A stretch of DNA of 64,000 nt from Pontibacterium granulatum (GTDB lineage Bacteria; Pseudomonadota; Gammaproteobacteria; Pseudomonadales; Balneatricaceae), in NCBI RefSeq assembly GCF_029961155.1, contig NZ_JASBRH010000022.1, positions 1-64,000 on the forward strand, read 5' to 3'. The notes beneath the pieces were generated by a model that was not told the origin of the DNA, ran no database searches, and saw only the letters and a list, made by a program, of their open reading frames with translations. Shown here piece by piece: positions 8,932-18,005 of the stretch. Each line of letters starts with the position of its first letter. Position 1 is the first letter of the stretch. Both the position numbers and the translations under genes were made by a program.

Positions 8932-9402
8932 CTATTGTCTCGCGACGACGATATCGGCTTTCGTAGTGGAGACAATGTTCAGCAGTTCATCCTGCTCTTT
9001 CTGCGGTACGTTAAATTTCGCCAAAGACTTCTTGAACTCCGCCACCATCACATCCCATTCAGCATCCGAGATGTTCAGGTGGGCATGGGCATCTTTCATG
9101 CTGCGTCCGGTGTACCTTTCCGGTCCGCCAGTTACCTCACTGACCATAAGGGTCACCATAAACTTGAGTCCCGCTTTGGGCACCCGCTCGCGAGACGCCT
9201 TAACTGCCGGATTGGCGTTGAGCTCATCGTTCACCAGCAGGCGTTCGATAAAGTCATCAACAACCATGGCGATAGCATAAGAGCCGCCTAAACGTTCGTA
9301 CAAAGAAGGTTGGGAGTGGCTGTCAGCCTGCGATGCTGGTGTCCACAGCATGAGCGCCAATGCCAGCATCAGAGAGGTGGTTTTGGTGTGGTAATTGTGC
9401 AT
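8932..9402 (-). CDS. Exported group 1 truncated hemoglobin
   Basis: This 156-residue protein has a clear N-terminal signal peptide (hydrophobic core at about residues 11-20, cleavage after ASQA) followed by a group 1 truncated globin. LYERLGG at 34-40 opens the globin fold, and YTGRSMKDAHAHL around 98-109 contains the likely proximal heme histidine, H106, by comparison with cyanobacterial GlbN (MREAHKEL). Truncated globins bind O2 or NO and may detoxify NO; the export signal implies a periplasmic location, which is less common in this family. It is a single gene. The role is inferred. Confidence 0.88.
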   Translation of the reverse strand: MHNYHTKTTSLMLALALMLWTPASQADSHSQPSLYERLGGSYAIAMVVDDFIERLLVNDELNANPAVKASRERVPKAGLKFMVTLMVSEVTGGPERYTGRSMKDAHAHLNISDAEWDVMVAEFKKSLAKFNVPQKEQDELLNIVSTTKADIVVARQ

Positions 9403-9551
9403 AACATCTGTCCTCTATTGTCGACCTGTAAAAGCTCGGTCAGTTGATATGCGTGGATTTTTTGATTCCATGGGGATTCAACCAGCCCGGTAGCGTCCGG
9501 GGCATCGACCAGACGCTTTCGATTACTGAAACTATAGGAATTTTGCCTTTC

Positions 9552-10154
9552 CTAATGGTCGGATGTACGTACGATCTCTTCCAGACCGATTCCCGGACAG
9601 ATATGGTCATTGATGTAGTCGATCAGGTTGGTCGCCACATGGCGGATCCGCTTGTCGATCATCTCGTCGGTACAGTGACCCTGCTCATCGAATACCCGCT
9701 GCACCCCCGCCACGGAAACCGGAGCAGGCAACACAATCGCTCCAACATGGGAGCAGACTCCTCGCAATTGTTCGAGTGATTTGATCGCACCAATCGCACC
9801 GGCCGCCACCCCCAAAAGCGCTACGGGCTTCCCCGCCAGGACAGATGGGAACCCCAGGTTTTCAATCGCCAGCTTGGTCAGGGCACTGAATGAACCATGG
9901 TATTCTGGAGTTGCGAAGATCACACCGGTCGCGGAAGATACCGTATCGCGAAAATGCTTCAGCGTTGCCAGATCCCCTTCCCTGCCAGGCAGTGGCAACT
10001 CCAGCATCTGCATATCGATCACTTCTAACTCCACATCGCCGTATCTGGATATCTCATCCGCGACCAGGGCGACGGCTTTATCGGTGAAATTTCCGTCCCG
10101 CACACTCCCCGGAATAATTACGATCCGGATTCGACCACCTGTTGCAGTTGCCAT
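9552..10154 (-). CDS. NAD(P)H-dependent FMN reductase (flavodoxin-like fold)
   Basis: This 200-residue cytoplasmic protein has the flavin phosphate-binding segment IPGSVRDGNFT near residue 14 and the family motif TPEYHGSFSALTKLAIENLG. These are marks of NADPH-dependent FMN/quinone reductases of the ArsH/ChrR/SsuE-like group. The start has a near-perfect ribosome binding site, AGGAGGT. There is no sulfonate, chromate or arsenic gene nearby to indicate the electron acceptor. Confidence 0.9.
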   Translation of the reverse strand: MATATGGRIRIVIIPGSVRDGNFTDKAVALVADEISRYGDVELEVIDMQMLELPLPGREGDLATLKHFRDTVSSATGVIFATPEYHGSFSALTKLAIENLGFPSVLAGKPVALLGVAAGAIGAIKSLEQLRGVCSHVGAIVLPAPVSVAGVQRVFDEQGHCTDEMIDKRIRHVATNLIDYINDHICPGIGLEEIVRTSDH

Positions 10155-10281
10155 GATCGGTTACCTCCTCTGCTGATGTCCTCAATAGCTACTCCAAAGC
10201 ATAGTCGATCCTTACTAACGGACTGTGAATGCAGAGGCCTGATGTACTAGCATGGAGACAGCTCTGTTGAGGAAGAATGCA

Positions 10282-10773
10282 ATGAACACCCAAGGCCGAC
10301 TGATCGCTCGATTTACCCAACACCTCCCTGCTGGCAGGCTGGAGTGGATTGGCTTACGCCCAGCCAGGAAAGAGCCGATGAAGACAGTTGATCAGGTTAT
10401 GGCGTTGGAAGGCCTGGGGCTGGAAGGAGACCGCCGCTGTCTGGGTACACCGGGCTCAGGCCGCCAGGTCACGTTGATCTGCCAGGAACACCTGCCGGTC
10501 ATTGCGCAGTTTCTGGGCAAATCAGAGGTTCCTGTAGAGCTATTGCGCCGTAACCTGCTGGTGTCGGGTATTAACCTCTACGCCCTGCGCCACCAGCGGT
10601 TCCGTATTGGTGAAGCGGAGTTTATTACCACCGCCCACTGCCATCCCTGTTCACGCATGGAAACCGCGCTCGGCGAGGGAGCTGTAGCAGCAATGCTGGG
10701 CTACGGCGGTTTCTGTGCTCGCATAACAAAATCTGGCCTGATTCGAGTGGGCGATCTGATCGAGAAACTTTAG
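10282..10773 (+). CDS. MOSC domain-containing protein
   Basis: This 163-residue protein is a compact MOSC domain, the sulfur-carrier domain of molybdenum cofactor sulfurases, related to YiiM-type proteins. It has LEGLGLEGDRR near the N-terminus and the conserved cysteine region TAHCHPCSRMETALG. The ATG at 10282 follows GAGGAAG at a good distance; an earlier ATG at 10252 would add ten residues. The substrate is unknown. It lies between an FMN reductase (divergent) and the EF-G-like gene. Confidence 0.9.
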   Translation: MNTQGRLIARFTQHLPAGRLEWIGLRPARKEPMKTVDQVMALEGLGLEGDRRCLGTPGSGRQVTLICQEHLPVIAQFLGKSEVPVELLRRNLLVSGINLYALRHQRFRIGEAEFITTAHCHPCSRMETALGEGAVAAMLGYGGFCARITKSGLIRVGDLIEKL

Positions 10774-10935
10774 GAAACCTGTCTGGCTCTTCCCCTGATT
10801 CTCTCCAATACTACAAGGGAGATCATCCCAGATTTTCCGTCTGCGCTACCGGCCCAAGCGCAGCTTCAGGAAGAAACTGCGCCGCCTCCGTCATCGGCAG
10901 ACGATGTAATCTGACCGGCTTAATGGAGGTTTCCC

Positions 10936-12984
10936 ATGCCCAGATTCAGCACAGAGAACATCCGCAACGTGGCGATTGTCGGCCACGCCGGAAGCGGTAA
11001 AACCACACTGATCGAAAGTCTGCTTTACCACTCCGGCGCCATCAACGTCCCCGGCAATATTGAATGCGGTACCACCCTCTCCGACTACACCCCTCAAGAA
11101 AAATCCCTGCAACACAGTATCGACGTCAGTCTCTGCAGCTTCGACCACGACAACCACCATGTAAATTTGCTCGACACCCCAGGGTACCCGGAGCTGATGG
11201 GGCGCACCCTGAGTATTCTGCCTGCCGCAGACAGTGTAGCCATCGTGGTAAACGCCCATACCGGCATCGAACAGGTCACCCAGTTGATGGTTGAAAAGAG
11301 CAAGGAGGCGGAACGCCCCTGCATGATCATCGTCAACAAAACTGACGGCCCCGCCGTACAGTGCGCCGACCTGCTGACCGAGATGCAGGAACGCTTTGGC
11401 GCCGAATGCCTGCCGCTGAACCTGCCCGCAGCTGACGGCCAGTCTGTGGTTGATTGCTTCTTCCAGCACGGCGATGCTGCAACGGCCTTTTCCGACGTGC
11501 AGGAAGTACACAACACTATCGTCGACCAGGTAGTCGAGATGGACGAAGCGCTGATGCAGCTGTACCTGGAACAGGGAGAAGAGCTATCGCCTGAGCAGTT
11601 ACATGAACCGTTCGAGCAAGCCTTGCGCGAAGGCCATCTAATCCCTGTGTGTTTTGTATCCGCCCAATCCGGTGCAGGTGTTCCACAACTGCTTGAGGTA
11701 CTCACCCAACTGATGCCAAACCCACTGGAAACCAATCCACCGCAGTTTTTAAAGGGTGAGGGCCCTGACGCAGAACCGGTCAGGGTCGAACCCGATCCCG
11801 ACGCCCATGTGGTTGCCCACGTGTTTAAGGTCGCTGTAGACCCGTATATGGGCCGCATCGGCTTGTTTCGTATCTATCAGGGCACCGTGAAAACCGGTAG
11901 CCAGCTGTTTATTGGTGACAGCCGCAAGCCGTTTAAGGTTACCCATCTGATCAAGCTGCAAGGTAAAGAGCACACCGAGATCAGCGCCGCCACACCGGGT
12001 GATCTCTGCGCAATTGCTAAGATCGACGAACTGGAGTTTGATGCCGTGCTGCACGACAATCACGACGAGGACGATTATCACCTGCGTATGGTTGAACGTC
12101 CGTTGCCGATGTGTGGGCTCGCTATCAGACCTACCCGTCGCGGCGACGAACAGAAACTCTCGGACGCTCTGCACAAATTAGCATCTGAAGATCCGGGCAT
12201 CCTGATTGAGCACCGTGCCTCACAGAACGAAACCGTGCTTTACGGCTCAGGCGAACTTCACCTGAAGATCATCCTCGATAGGATGCAGGATCAGTACAAC
12301 CTTCAGGTCGATACTCATCCACCCAGCATCGCCTATCGAGAGACCATCACCACGCCGGCCGAAGGCCATTGTCGACACAAAAAACAGACCGGTGGTGCAG
12401 GCCAGTTTGGCGAGGTCTTTCTTCGCATCACCCCGTTGGAACGCGGCGCTGGCTTCCGTTTTGTCAATAAAGTGGTGGGCGGAGCCATACCGAGCCAGTT
12501 CATTCCGGCGGTCGAAAAAGGGATTCATCAAGTGCTGGAAAGCGGCGCACTGGCGGGGTTCCCGCTACAGGACATTGAAGTGACGGTTTATGACGGCAAA
12601 CATCACTCGGTCGATTCCAAGGAGATCGCCTTTGTTGCCGCGGGCAAGAAGGCGTTTCTGGATGCAATTGAGCACGCCCACCCGATTCTGTTGGAACCCA
12701 TCGTAGATGTCAGCATCATTACCCCAAGTGACAACGTGGGTGATATTACCGGCGATATCTCTTCTAAACGAGGCATGATCAACGGCACCGCCGTACGCCC
12801 ACAGCAGGAGGTGGAGATCAGCGCCCAACTGCCATTGGCCGAGATGGATGGCTACCAATCCCGACTGAAAGCGCTCACTGGCGGTGAGGGCCAGTTCAGC
12901 ATGGTATTCAGCCACTATGCCCCCCTGCCTCAACGTCAGCAGGACGAATTGGTGGCCTCCCATCAGCCTGCTCACGATAGTTAA
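10936..12984 (+). CDS. Elongation factor G-like translational GTPase
   Basis: This 682-residue protein has all EF-G domains: GTPase G1 GHAGSGKT at 16-23, G3 DTPGYPE and G4 NKTD, then domain II, the domain IV region around HCRHKKQTGGAGQFGEV and the C-terminal domain V. It belongs to the EF-G-like (EF-G2/FusA2-related) group rather than the canonical fusA product, as it lacks the ribosomal operon context and has a divergent switch region. Such proteins may have ribosome recycling or stress roles; which one applies here is unknown. A good Shine-Dalgarno, TGGAGG, precedes the ATG. Confidence 0.9.
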   Translation: MPRFSTENIRNVAIVGHAGSGKTTLIESLLYHSGAINVPGNIECGTTLSDYTPQEKSLQHSIDVSLCSFDHDNHHVNLLDTPGYPELMGRTLSILPAADSVAIVVNAHTGIEQVTQLMVEKSKEAERPCMIIVNKTDGPAVQCADLLTEMQERFGAECLPLNLPAADGQSVVDCFFQHGDAATAFSDVQEVHNTIVDQVVEMDEALMQLYLEQGEELSPEQLHEPFEQALREGHLIPVCFVSAQSGAGVPQLLEVLTQLMPNPLETNPPQFLKGEGPDAEPVRVEPDPDAHVVAHVFKVAVDPYMGRIGLFRIYQGTVKTGSQLFIGDSRKPFKVTHLIKLQGKEHTEISAATPGDLCAIAKIDELEFDAVLHDNHDEDDYHLRMVERPLPMCGLAIRPTRRGDEQKLSDALHKLASEDPGILIEHRASQNETVLYGSGELHLKIILDRMQDQYNLQVDTHPPSIAYRETITTPAEGHCRHKKQTGGAGQFGEVFLRITPLERGAGFRFVNKVVGGAIPSQFIPAVEKGIHQVLESGALAGFPLQDIEVTVYDGKHHSVDSKEIAFVAAGKKAFLDAIEHAHPILLEPIVDVSIITPSDNVGDITGDISSKRGMINGTAVRPQQEVEISAQLPLAEMDGYQSRLKALTGGEGQFSMVFSHYAPLPQRQQDELVASHQPAHDS

Positions 12985-12995
12985 ACCACCCGTCC

Positions 12996-13026
12996 ACACC
13001 TGTCACTCATGATGAGTGACAGGTGT
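12996..13026. repeat. Perfect 15-bp inverted repeat after the EF-G-like gene
   Basis: ACACCTGTCACTCAT and its exact reverse complement are separated by one G. As RNA it would form a 12-bp stem with a 5-base loop. No T-run follows, so it is either an atypical terminator or a protein-binding site upstream of the next gene. Confidence 0.6.
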
Positions 13027-13060
13027 ATCCATCGCTTGAGATGAAAAACCACCCCCTGAC

Positions 13061-13087
13061 TAAATTTCCATCAGCAGTGGCCGATAG
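13061..13087 (+). promoter_or_regulatory. Sigma-28 (FliA)-type promoter of the calcium-loop protein gene at 13117
   Basis: TAAA (13061-13064), exactly 15 bases, then GCCGATAG (13080-13087) matches 11 of 12 bases of the flagellar sigma-28 core TAAA-N15-GCCGATAA. The -10 element ends 29 bases before the ATG at 13117. Confidence 0.75.
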
Positions 13088-13116
13088 CCTAAGGACGAAA
13101 TTCAGGGAGCATTGGG

Positions 13117-14349
13117 ATGATCATCGCCAACAGCAATTTGAGCTTTAGCACTAGCCATGCCAAAGAACAAACGCATAGGGAACATGAAAGCCTGGTCGTA
13201 CAACGTTTTTTACCCGACGGATCCGCCCACTCGCAGGCAGTAGACGCCGGCGAGAAAACCAGTCTGTCCGAAGAAGCGGTCAAGCTTGCCAAAAATCTCG
13301 GCAATATACGGTTGCGCACCGCTGAAGCGGAAACCGGCATCAATCAGACCAGCTTTAACGGACAAACTCTGCAGCAACCGCTCAGCGCACTCGGACAGGC
13401 CGGTCCGGTAGCCGATCTCTCGGGTACCGCGTTAGCGGATACGATTTCCGTAAACGCCCCAACCACCTCGGCGGAGGTCACCCAATACCACACGGCCATC
13501 AGCTCTCGCCTGTCACTGATGAGCGCCATCCTCGCCAGCCTGACCGGTAAACCGGTGGAGCTGTTTGACGGCCGATCGCTCAATGATAGCGTGAACAATG
13601 CCAAGCAGGTGCCGGTTGGTGGTGCTCAGAACCTGAGTTTCAATATCAACCTCGAAAGCTTTCAGGCCAATGTGACCCATCAGCCTATGGGCATGCGTTA
13701 CGAACACGTCACTAGCTACAGCGAATTCGAACGCACCACCTTCAGTGCACGCGGAGAGATCCAGACCGCCGACGGGAAAAGCCTGCAGATTGATCTGATG
13801 ATGGAGATGCAGCACAGCTACAGCACCTACGAATCAACCGTCCTGACCGCGGGCGTTCAATTGACCGATCCACTGATCATTAATTTTGACGCCCCTGCCG
13901 CCCACCTTACCAATGAGAAGTACGGCTTTGATATCAACAGTGACGGCAGCACCGAGCAGATCAGCTTTGCCGGACAGGGTAGCGGTTTTTTGATGCTGGA
14001 TAAGAACGGTGACGGCCGCGCCAACAACGGCAACGAGCTGTTCGGTACAAAAAGTGGCGATGGCTTTGCTGACCTGTCGGCCTACGACGAGGACGGCAAC
14101 GGCTTTATCGACGAAGGTGACAGCGCTTATACCGAATTGAAGATCTGGGTTAAGAGCGGCAACGGCAGCGACCAGTATTTCTCACTTGCGGATAAAGGCA
14201 TTGGCGCCATCTACCTGGGCGCAGTACATACACCGTTTGAGATCAAGAACGAGCAGAACGAGCAGCAGGGTGTCGTGCGTGGTTCCAGCTTTTTCCTGAG
14301 GGAGGACGGCAGCAGCGGTACCGTACAGCAGGTCGATCTGGTTATTTAA
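13117..14349 (+). CDS. Uncharacterised protein with calcium-loop C-terminal domain (paralog A)
   Basis: I do not recognise a named family for this 410-residue protein. There is no signal peptide or membrane segment. The N-terminal half is low-complexity and polar. The C-terminal half (about 245-410) has LTDPLIINFD, then three acidic loops: D272-x-N274-x-D276-G, LDKNGDG at 294-300 (D295, N297, D299) and YDEDGNGFIDEGD from 323 (D324, D326, N328, D332). These resemble dockerin/EF-hand calcium loops of the DPL(I/V)-LDxNGDG type found in many secreted bacterial proteins. It is paralogous to the gene at 22963-24096, sharing the start MII..SN...S..H.K and the end TVQQVDLVI. GGGAG precedes the ATG, and a sigma-28-type promoter lies upstream. 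Confidence 0.88.
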   Translation: MIIANSNLSFSTSHAKEQTHREHESLVVQRFLPDGSAHSQAVDAGEKTSLSEEAVKLAKNLGNIRLRTAEAETGINQTSFNGQTLQQPLSALGQAGPVADLSGTALADTISVNAPTTSAEVTQYHTAISSRLSLMSAILASLTGKPVELFDGRSLNDSVNNAKQVPVGGAQNLSFNINLESFQANVTHQPMGMRYEHVTSYSEFERTTFSARGEIQTADGKSLQIDLMMEMQHSYSTYESTVLTAGVQLTDPLIINFDAPAAHLTNEKYGFDINSDGSTEQISFAGQGSGFLMLDKNGDGRANNGNELFGTKSGDGFADLSAYDEDGNGFIDEGDSAYTELKIWVKSGNGSDQYFSLADKGIGAIYLGAVHTPFEIKNEQNEQQGVVRGSSFFLREDGSSGTVQQVDLVI

Positions 14350-14372
14350 TACCAGAAGTAACGTTCAACCCC

Positions 14373-14416
14373 TGCCCGGTCGGTGTCACGGATGACTTCG
14401 GCCGGGCACCCTTTTC
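14373..14416 (+). terminator. Terminator of the 13117 gene
   Basis: A 10-bp stem with one G-T wobble, TGCCCGGTCG (14373-14382) with CGGCCGGGCA (14399-14408), is followed by CCCTTTTCT. Confidence 0.6.
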
Positions 14417-14615
14417 TAGCTTTTTGCTTTAACCTACACTGCGCCATACCGGTACACCTAACGCCAACCAAGACACACCGTAGTGCATGACTATTGGCTT
14501 ACCCGCCCATCGCTGCACAGCAAGTCCTTTTAAAACAACGCATTAAAGAAGATGCTTCTACTGGCCTGATAATTGCTCATTCATTTCCAAAGCTAAAGGT
14601 CAGCGAGGCAGATCA

Positions 14616-15197
14616 ATGGACATGAAAGTCGGCGTACATAGAGACTCACCACTCTACCAACTTTGGAATACGTTGTTCTACAACTGCGAGGCAGGAAACA
14701 CCGGCACCCTGTTTATCGCCACGGATCAGAACCGATCCGGTCAGATTGTACTTCACAAGGGGCGCTTGATTGGTGCGGCGTACAACGGGGAATACAACCT
14801 GTCGGCTCTGATGGCGCTGTCCTATCTTCGGGACGCCCGCTTCTCCTACTCACCCGACCTGATCTTTCCAGTACCGGAAACCCTGCTACCGGAAGAATCC
14901 GCGTTGCTGCTTGAGCAACTGGGATTTCAGGATTACCTTGATGAGCCGGTCAGTAAACCGGAGCCGGTTGAAGTTCCGGACATTCCGTCACATGACGAAC
15001 ACCCGCATGCTTCTATATCCACGCCTGACGCCACTCAAACAGACGAACATACCGTGGACGCTTCAAACACAGCACAGACCATTACCTGTATCTACCGCGG
15101 TCAGACGGTCGTTAAAACCGTCGCACAGGCGGCACAGGCAACAAGCCCCTCCAAAGGCAGCGTAAAGATCTACCGCGGCCAGGTCGTTCAGGGTTAA
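14616..15197 (+). CDS. DUF4388-like protein with two C-terminal YRG motifs
   Basis: This 193-residue soluble protein has an N-terminal region (about 5-105) resembling DUF4388 domains (GTLFIATDQNRSGQIVLHKG, then LIGAAYNGEYN). These domains occur in gliding and chemotaxis-related signalling proteins. A Pro/Glu/Asp-rich linker follows, then two copies of a short motif, CIYRGQTVV (about 163) and KIYRGQVVQ (about 184), which recall the YRG of DUF4278. The function is unknown. Its stop codon overlaps the stop of the convergent fetB-like gene by 4 bases. A degenerate sigma-28-like sequence (TAAA-N16-GCCTGATAA) lies at 14544-14572. Confidence 0.75.
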   Translation: MDMKVGVHRDSPLYQLWNTLFYNCEAGNTGTLFIATDQNRSGQIVLHKGRLIGAAYNGEYNLSALMALSYLRDARFSYSPDLIFPVPETLLPEESALLLEQLGFQDYLDEPVSKPEPVEVPDIPSHDEHPHASISTPDATQTDEHTVDASNTAQTITCIYRGQTVVKTVAQAAQATSPSKGSVKIYRGQVVQG

Positions 15198-15922
15198 CGC
15201 TGGTTCTTGGCAGAATTGGCGATACGCGTATGGATCTCAATCCGCCCCAACTGCCAGAGCATCAGCGCAGCACCCATTCCGCTGACTCCCAAAGCCATGG
15301 TCATAATCATGATCTGGTAACGCACAGCGATCAGGGGGGAAACACCGGACAGGATCTGACCGGTCATCATGCCCGGTAGTGCAACCAATCCTACCGCCAG
15401 CAAGCTGTTCACCTGGGGGATCATTGCAGCATGGAAGGCAGCAAGACGTGCGGCTTTCTCTTGTTTCCCTTCCACCAGCTCAGAACGGTATCGCTCTGCC
15501 GCAAGACTGATCGCATTCATACTGTTGGAAAAAAACATCCCCGCAAGCGGGATCATTACACTGGGTTCGTACCAGGTCTCAACGCCCAATACGAGCTTCA
15601 GGGCAATCGCCAGATGAAACCCGACGGCCAGCAAAAGCGCGGTAAAAGCCGGGCGTAGAAACCCTGGGTGTTGCCTTACTGGCCTGATCGCAATCCAGGA
15701 CGCGGCGCAGATCATCACACTCAGCACCAGCCCGGTAATCCAAGGCGACGGTTCGGCAAATAACACCACCAACACGTACCCCACCGCAACAAGCTGCAAC
15801 GCCATACGCGCGCTGGATAACAGGACTTCGGACGGTTTTCCGTTCCAGTAATAGTAGATTGCGCTAATCAGCAGGACTGGGATCAGACACCAACTGAGGG
15901 ACAACCAGGAGATAGAATGCAT
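15194..15922 (-). CDS. FetB-like ABC transporter permease (UPF0014)
   Basis: This 242-residue inner-membrane protein has about seven hydrophobic segments and the UPF0014 hallmark around IPQVNSLLAVGLVALPGMMT followed by GQILSGVSPLIAVRYQI. FetB is the membrane part of an iron exporter with ATPase FetA in E. coli. No fetA-like ATPase gene adjoins it here, so its partner is elsewhere or its role differs. It ends over the convergent gene at 14616-15197 (4-base overlap). Confidence 0.88.
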   Translation of the reverse strand: MHSISWLSLSWCLIPVLLISAIYYYWNGKPSEVLLSSARMALQLVAVGYVLVVLFAEPSPWITGLVLSVMICAASWIAIRPVRQHPGFLRPAFTALLLAVGFHLAIALKLVLGVETWYEPSVMIPLAGMFFSNSMNAISLAAERYRSELVEGKQEKAARLAAFHAAMIPQVNSLLAVGLVALPGMMTGQILSGVSPLIAVRYQIMIMTMALGVSGMGAALMLWQLGRIEIHTRIANSAKNQR

Positions 15923-16086
15923 ACAGAATCAAGAATTATCTGGCTAATAAATGGAGGCTGATTATTACACGCTACCGCAGCCATTTAGTTACAAACACGT
16001 CATAATCCACGGGTTCAAAACCGGTCTTATGAGGCTGACCGGACTTGGTTGTTGGGCAAGCCCGGCCCTCCGCACGCCTAGGCTCT

Positions 16087-17505
16087 TTAGCTTGGCGCTA
16101 TGTTCTGATTGATACGGAAAAAGTTGTCAGGATCGTAAGTCGATTTTACCTGGGCCAGCTTCGCGTAGTTAGACCCGTAGGCACCGTCGACACGTTCCTC
16201 ATCCTCACTGATAAAGTTCACGTATACGCCGCCGGTGGCGTACGCCTTGGTCGCATCAAAGAACTCCCGTGCCCAGCCAATGCATTCCCTATCGTCAGCA
16301 TGTTCATCCCACCGGGTATGTACATTCATGACGTACTCCACATCCCGATGCGGATACGCAGTTGCGTCCGAGGCAACGCGGTTAATGGCACCGCCGAGCT
16401 GCGCCACAAAGATCTCAGACTGCGGACTTGGCAAGCGACCGCCGTATTCCACCAGCGTATCGATCAGACCATCACTCAACTCAGCAAAGTTATGGGACTT
16501 CCAGTAGTTACGGCTCCCCGGTGTTAGCAGCGGATCAAAAGCCTGTTGGAAAGCAACAAACGGATGAGGGGCAAAACCATCTGCGATTGGCTGGCCAAGT
16601 TCCCGGATGGGCGCAATCGCCCGCTCACCCTCGTCCATAGGCCCGTTGTACAGCGCCACAATAATCACAGCAAGCTGACCATGATACTGTGGATCCAGAA
16701 ACGGTAATGGCGGTGCGGTGCGGATGACCGCCCAGGTTGTAAGTTGTTCAGGGCTGCTAGCACAGAATTTCCGGTATGCCTGCAGTAACGAACGGGCCTG
16801 ATCAAAAGGAAAAACGGCAGGCCCGGACATCACCAATGGCCCCACCGGATGCGCGTTGAATTCAAAAGACGTGACAATCCCAAAGTTACCGCCGCCTCCG
16901 CGGATCGCCCAGAACAAATCTGAATGATTTTCCGCATCACATCGTAAGCGTTCACCCTGCGCGGTCACCACTTCTGCCGCAACCAGATTATCAACAGACA
17001 ACCCGAGAGAACGACTCAACCAGCCAAAGCCCCCACCTAGGGTTAAACCACCCACACCCGTTGTTGAGTTGATCCCAACAGGAACAGCCAAGCCATAGCG
17101 CTGCGCTTCGTGATCCAGATCCCCGAGTGTCGCCCCAGGCCCCGCCACGGCGCGACGTCGATCAGGGTCTACATGCACATAGTTGATGCCACTCAGATCA
17201 ATCAGCATCGCTTCGTCGCAAAGCGACTTACCGGCAATGTTGTGACCCGCCCCTCTCACCGACACCAGTAGATTCATCTGACGGGCAAAAGAAACCGCCT
17301 GCATTACATCAGCCGTACCGGTACAACGCACAATCAGCGCCGGCTCCCGGTCAATCATTGCATTCCAGATTTGGCGAGACGCTTCATAACGCGCGTCATC
17401 GGGGCAGATAACCTCACCACGCAACGTGGTGTTTAGCTCTTCCAGTGTTTCGCTGCTCAAGCGGACCAATTCTCCGCTGAGGGAACGAACATTTAGTTCT
17501 TTCAT
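16087..17505 (-). CDS. FAD-linked oxidase, berberine-bridge-enzyme type
   Basis: This 472-residue flavoprotein has an N-terminal PCMH FAD-binding domain with RGAGHNIAGKSL; H88 is the expected 8-alpha-histidyl FAD attachment. GINSTTGVGGLTLGGGFGWL follows, and a C-terminal BBE domain ends in YDPDNFFRINQNI. Bicovalent BBE enzymes have a cysteine in the glycine-rich segment; here the segment has Ser-Thr-Thr, suggesting single covalent attachment as in 6-hydroxynicotine oxidase-like enzymes. The start at 17505 follows AAGGAGGT; an upstream in-frame start at 17598 lacks such a site. There is no signal peptide. The substrate is unknown. Confidence 0.92.
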   Translation of the reverse strand: MKELNVRSLSGELVRLSSETLEELNTTLRGEVICPDDARYEASRQIWNAMIDREPALIVRCTGTADVMQAVSFARQMNLLVSVRGAGHNIAGKSLCDEAMLIDLSGINYVHVDPDRRRAVAGPGATLGDLDHEAQRYGLAVPVGINSTTGVGGLTLGGGFGWLSRSLGLSVDNLVAAEVVTAQGERLRCDAENHSDLFWAIRGGGGNFGIVTSFEFNAHPVGPLVMSGPAVFPFDQARSLLQAYRKFCASSPEQLTTWAVIRTAPPLPFLDPQYHGQLAVIIVALYNGPMDEGERAIAPIRELGQPIADGFAPHPFVAFQQAFDPLLTPGSRNYWKSHNFAELSDGLIDTLVEYGGRLPSPQSEIFVAQLGGAINRVASDATAYPHRDVEYVMNVHTRWDEHADDRECIGWAREFFDATKAYATGGVYVNFISEDEERVDGAYGSNYAKLAQVKSTYDPDNFFRINQNIAPS

Positions 17506-18005
17506 ATAAACCTCCTTCAGCCCCGACACAATGTCTTTAGCTGAAAGGAAAGCAGTTGGAATGGATACTGCCATGTACAGCATCGTGCTACCCGGCAACA
17601 GCTACACCCTGTTACCGCGAATTAGGATGATCTGGCGGCATCACTCCATCTACATCGGTTCATCGACACACGCGGCGGCACAACGCAACTAAATTCTAGT
17701 TTAGAGCAAATCTGATCATGGATAGGTGCTGCCGCTAACCTCCCGCAAAGGTAACGCCAATCACATGCTTTGGATGAGTGCCATGGGGTTTGGAAATGTC
17801 CGAAAGCAAATTGTCACCATAAGGGACAACTTGATCCACCTTCATGTACCGTCTGTAAAAAGCATGACACTTTACGTAAATACGTGTCTTATAAAGGGTT
17901 ATTGATCTTTTGATTTCTGCAACGTTTGGGTAACAGCGGCGTCATCTATGGGCATTAGCGTTAGGGCCCCCTTCAATCACATATGGAAATTACGGAGTTC
18001 AAGCG
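17506..18005. other. Divergent intergenic region, oxidase / phytase-esterase
   Basis: This 500-base region separates two divergent genes and must hold both promoters. Around 17853-17895 it contains CTGTAAAAAGCATGACAC, a partly symmetric TTTACGTAAATACGTG and a TATAAA, which could be parts of the esterase promoter. CGGAG precedes the esterase ATG. No gene or RNA was recognised. Confidence 0.45.

Noticed and set aside
17853-17895. A possible Pho box (CTGTAAA-N4-ATGACAC) upstream of the phytase-esterase gene
   Set aside because: Only about 9 of 14 bases match, and the distance to the candidate -10 (19 bases) is larger than in known Pho promoters.
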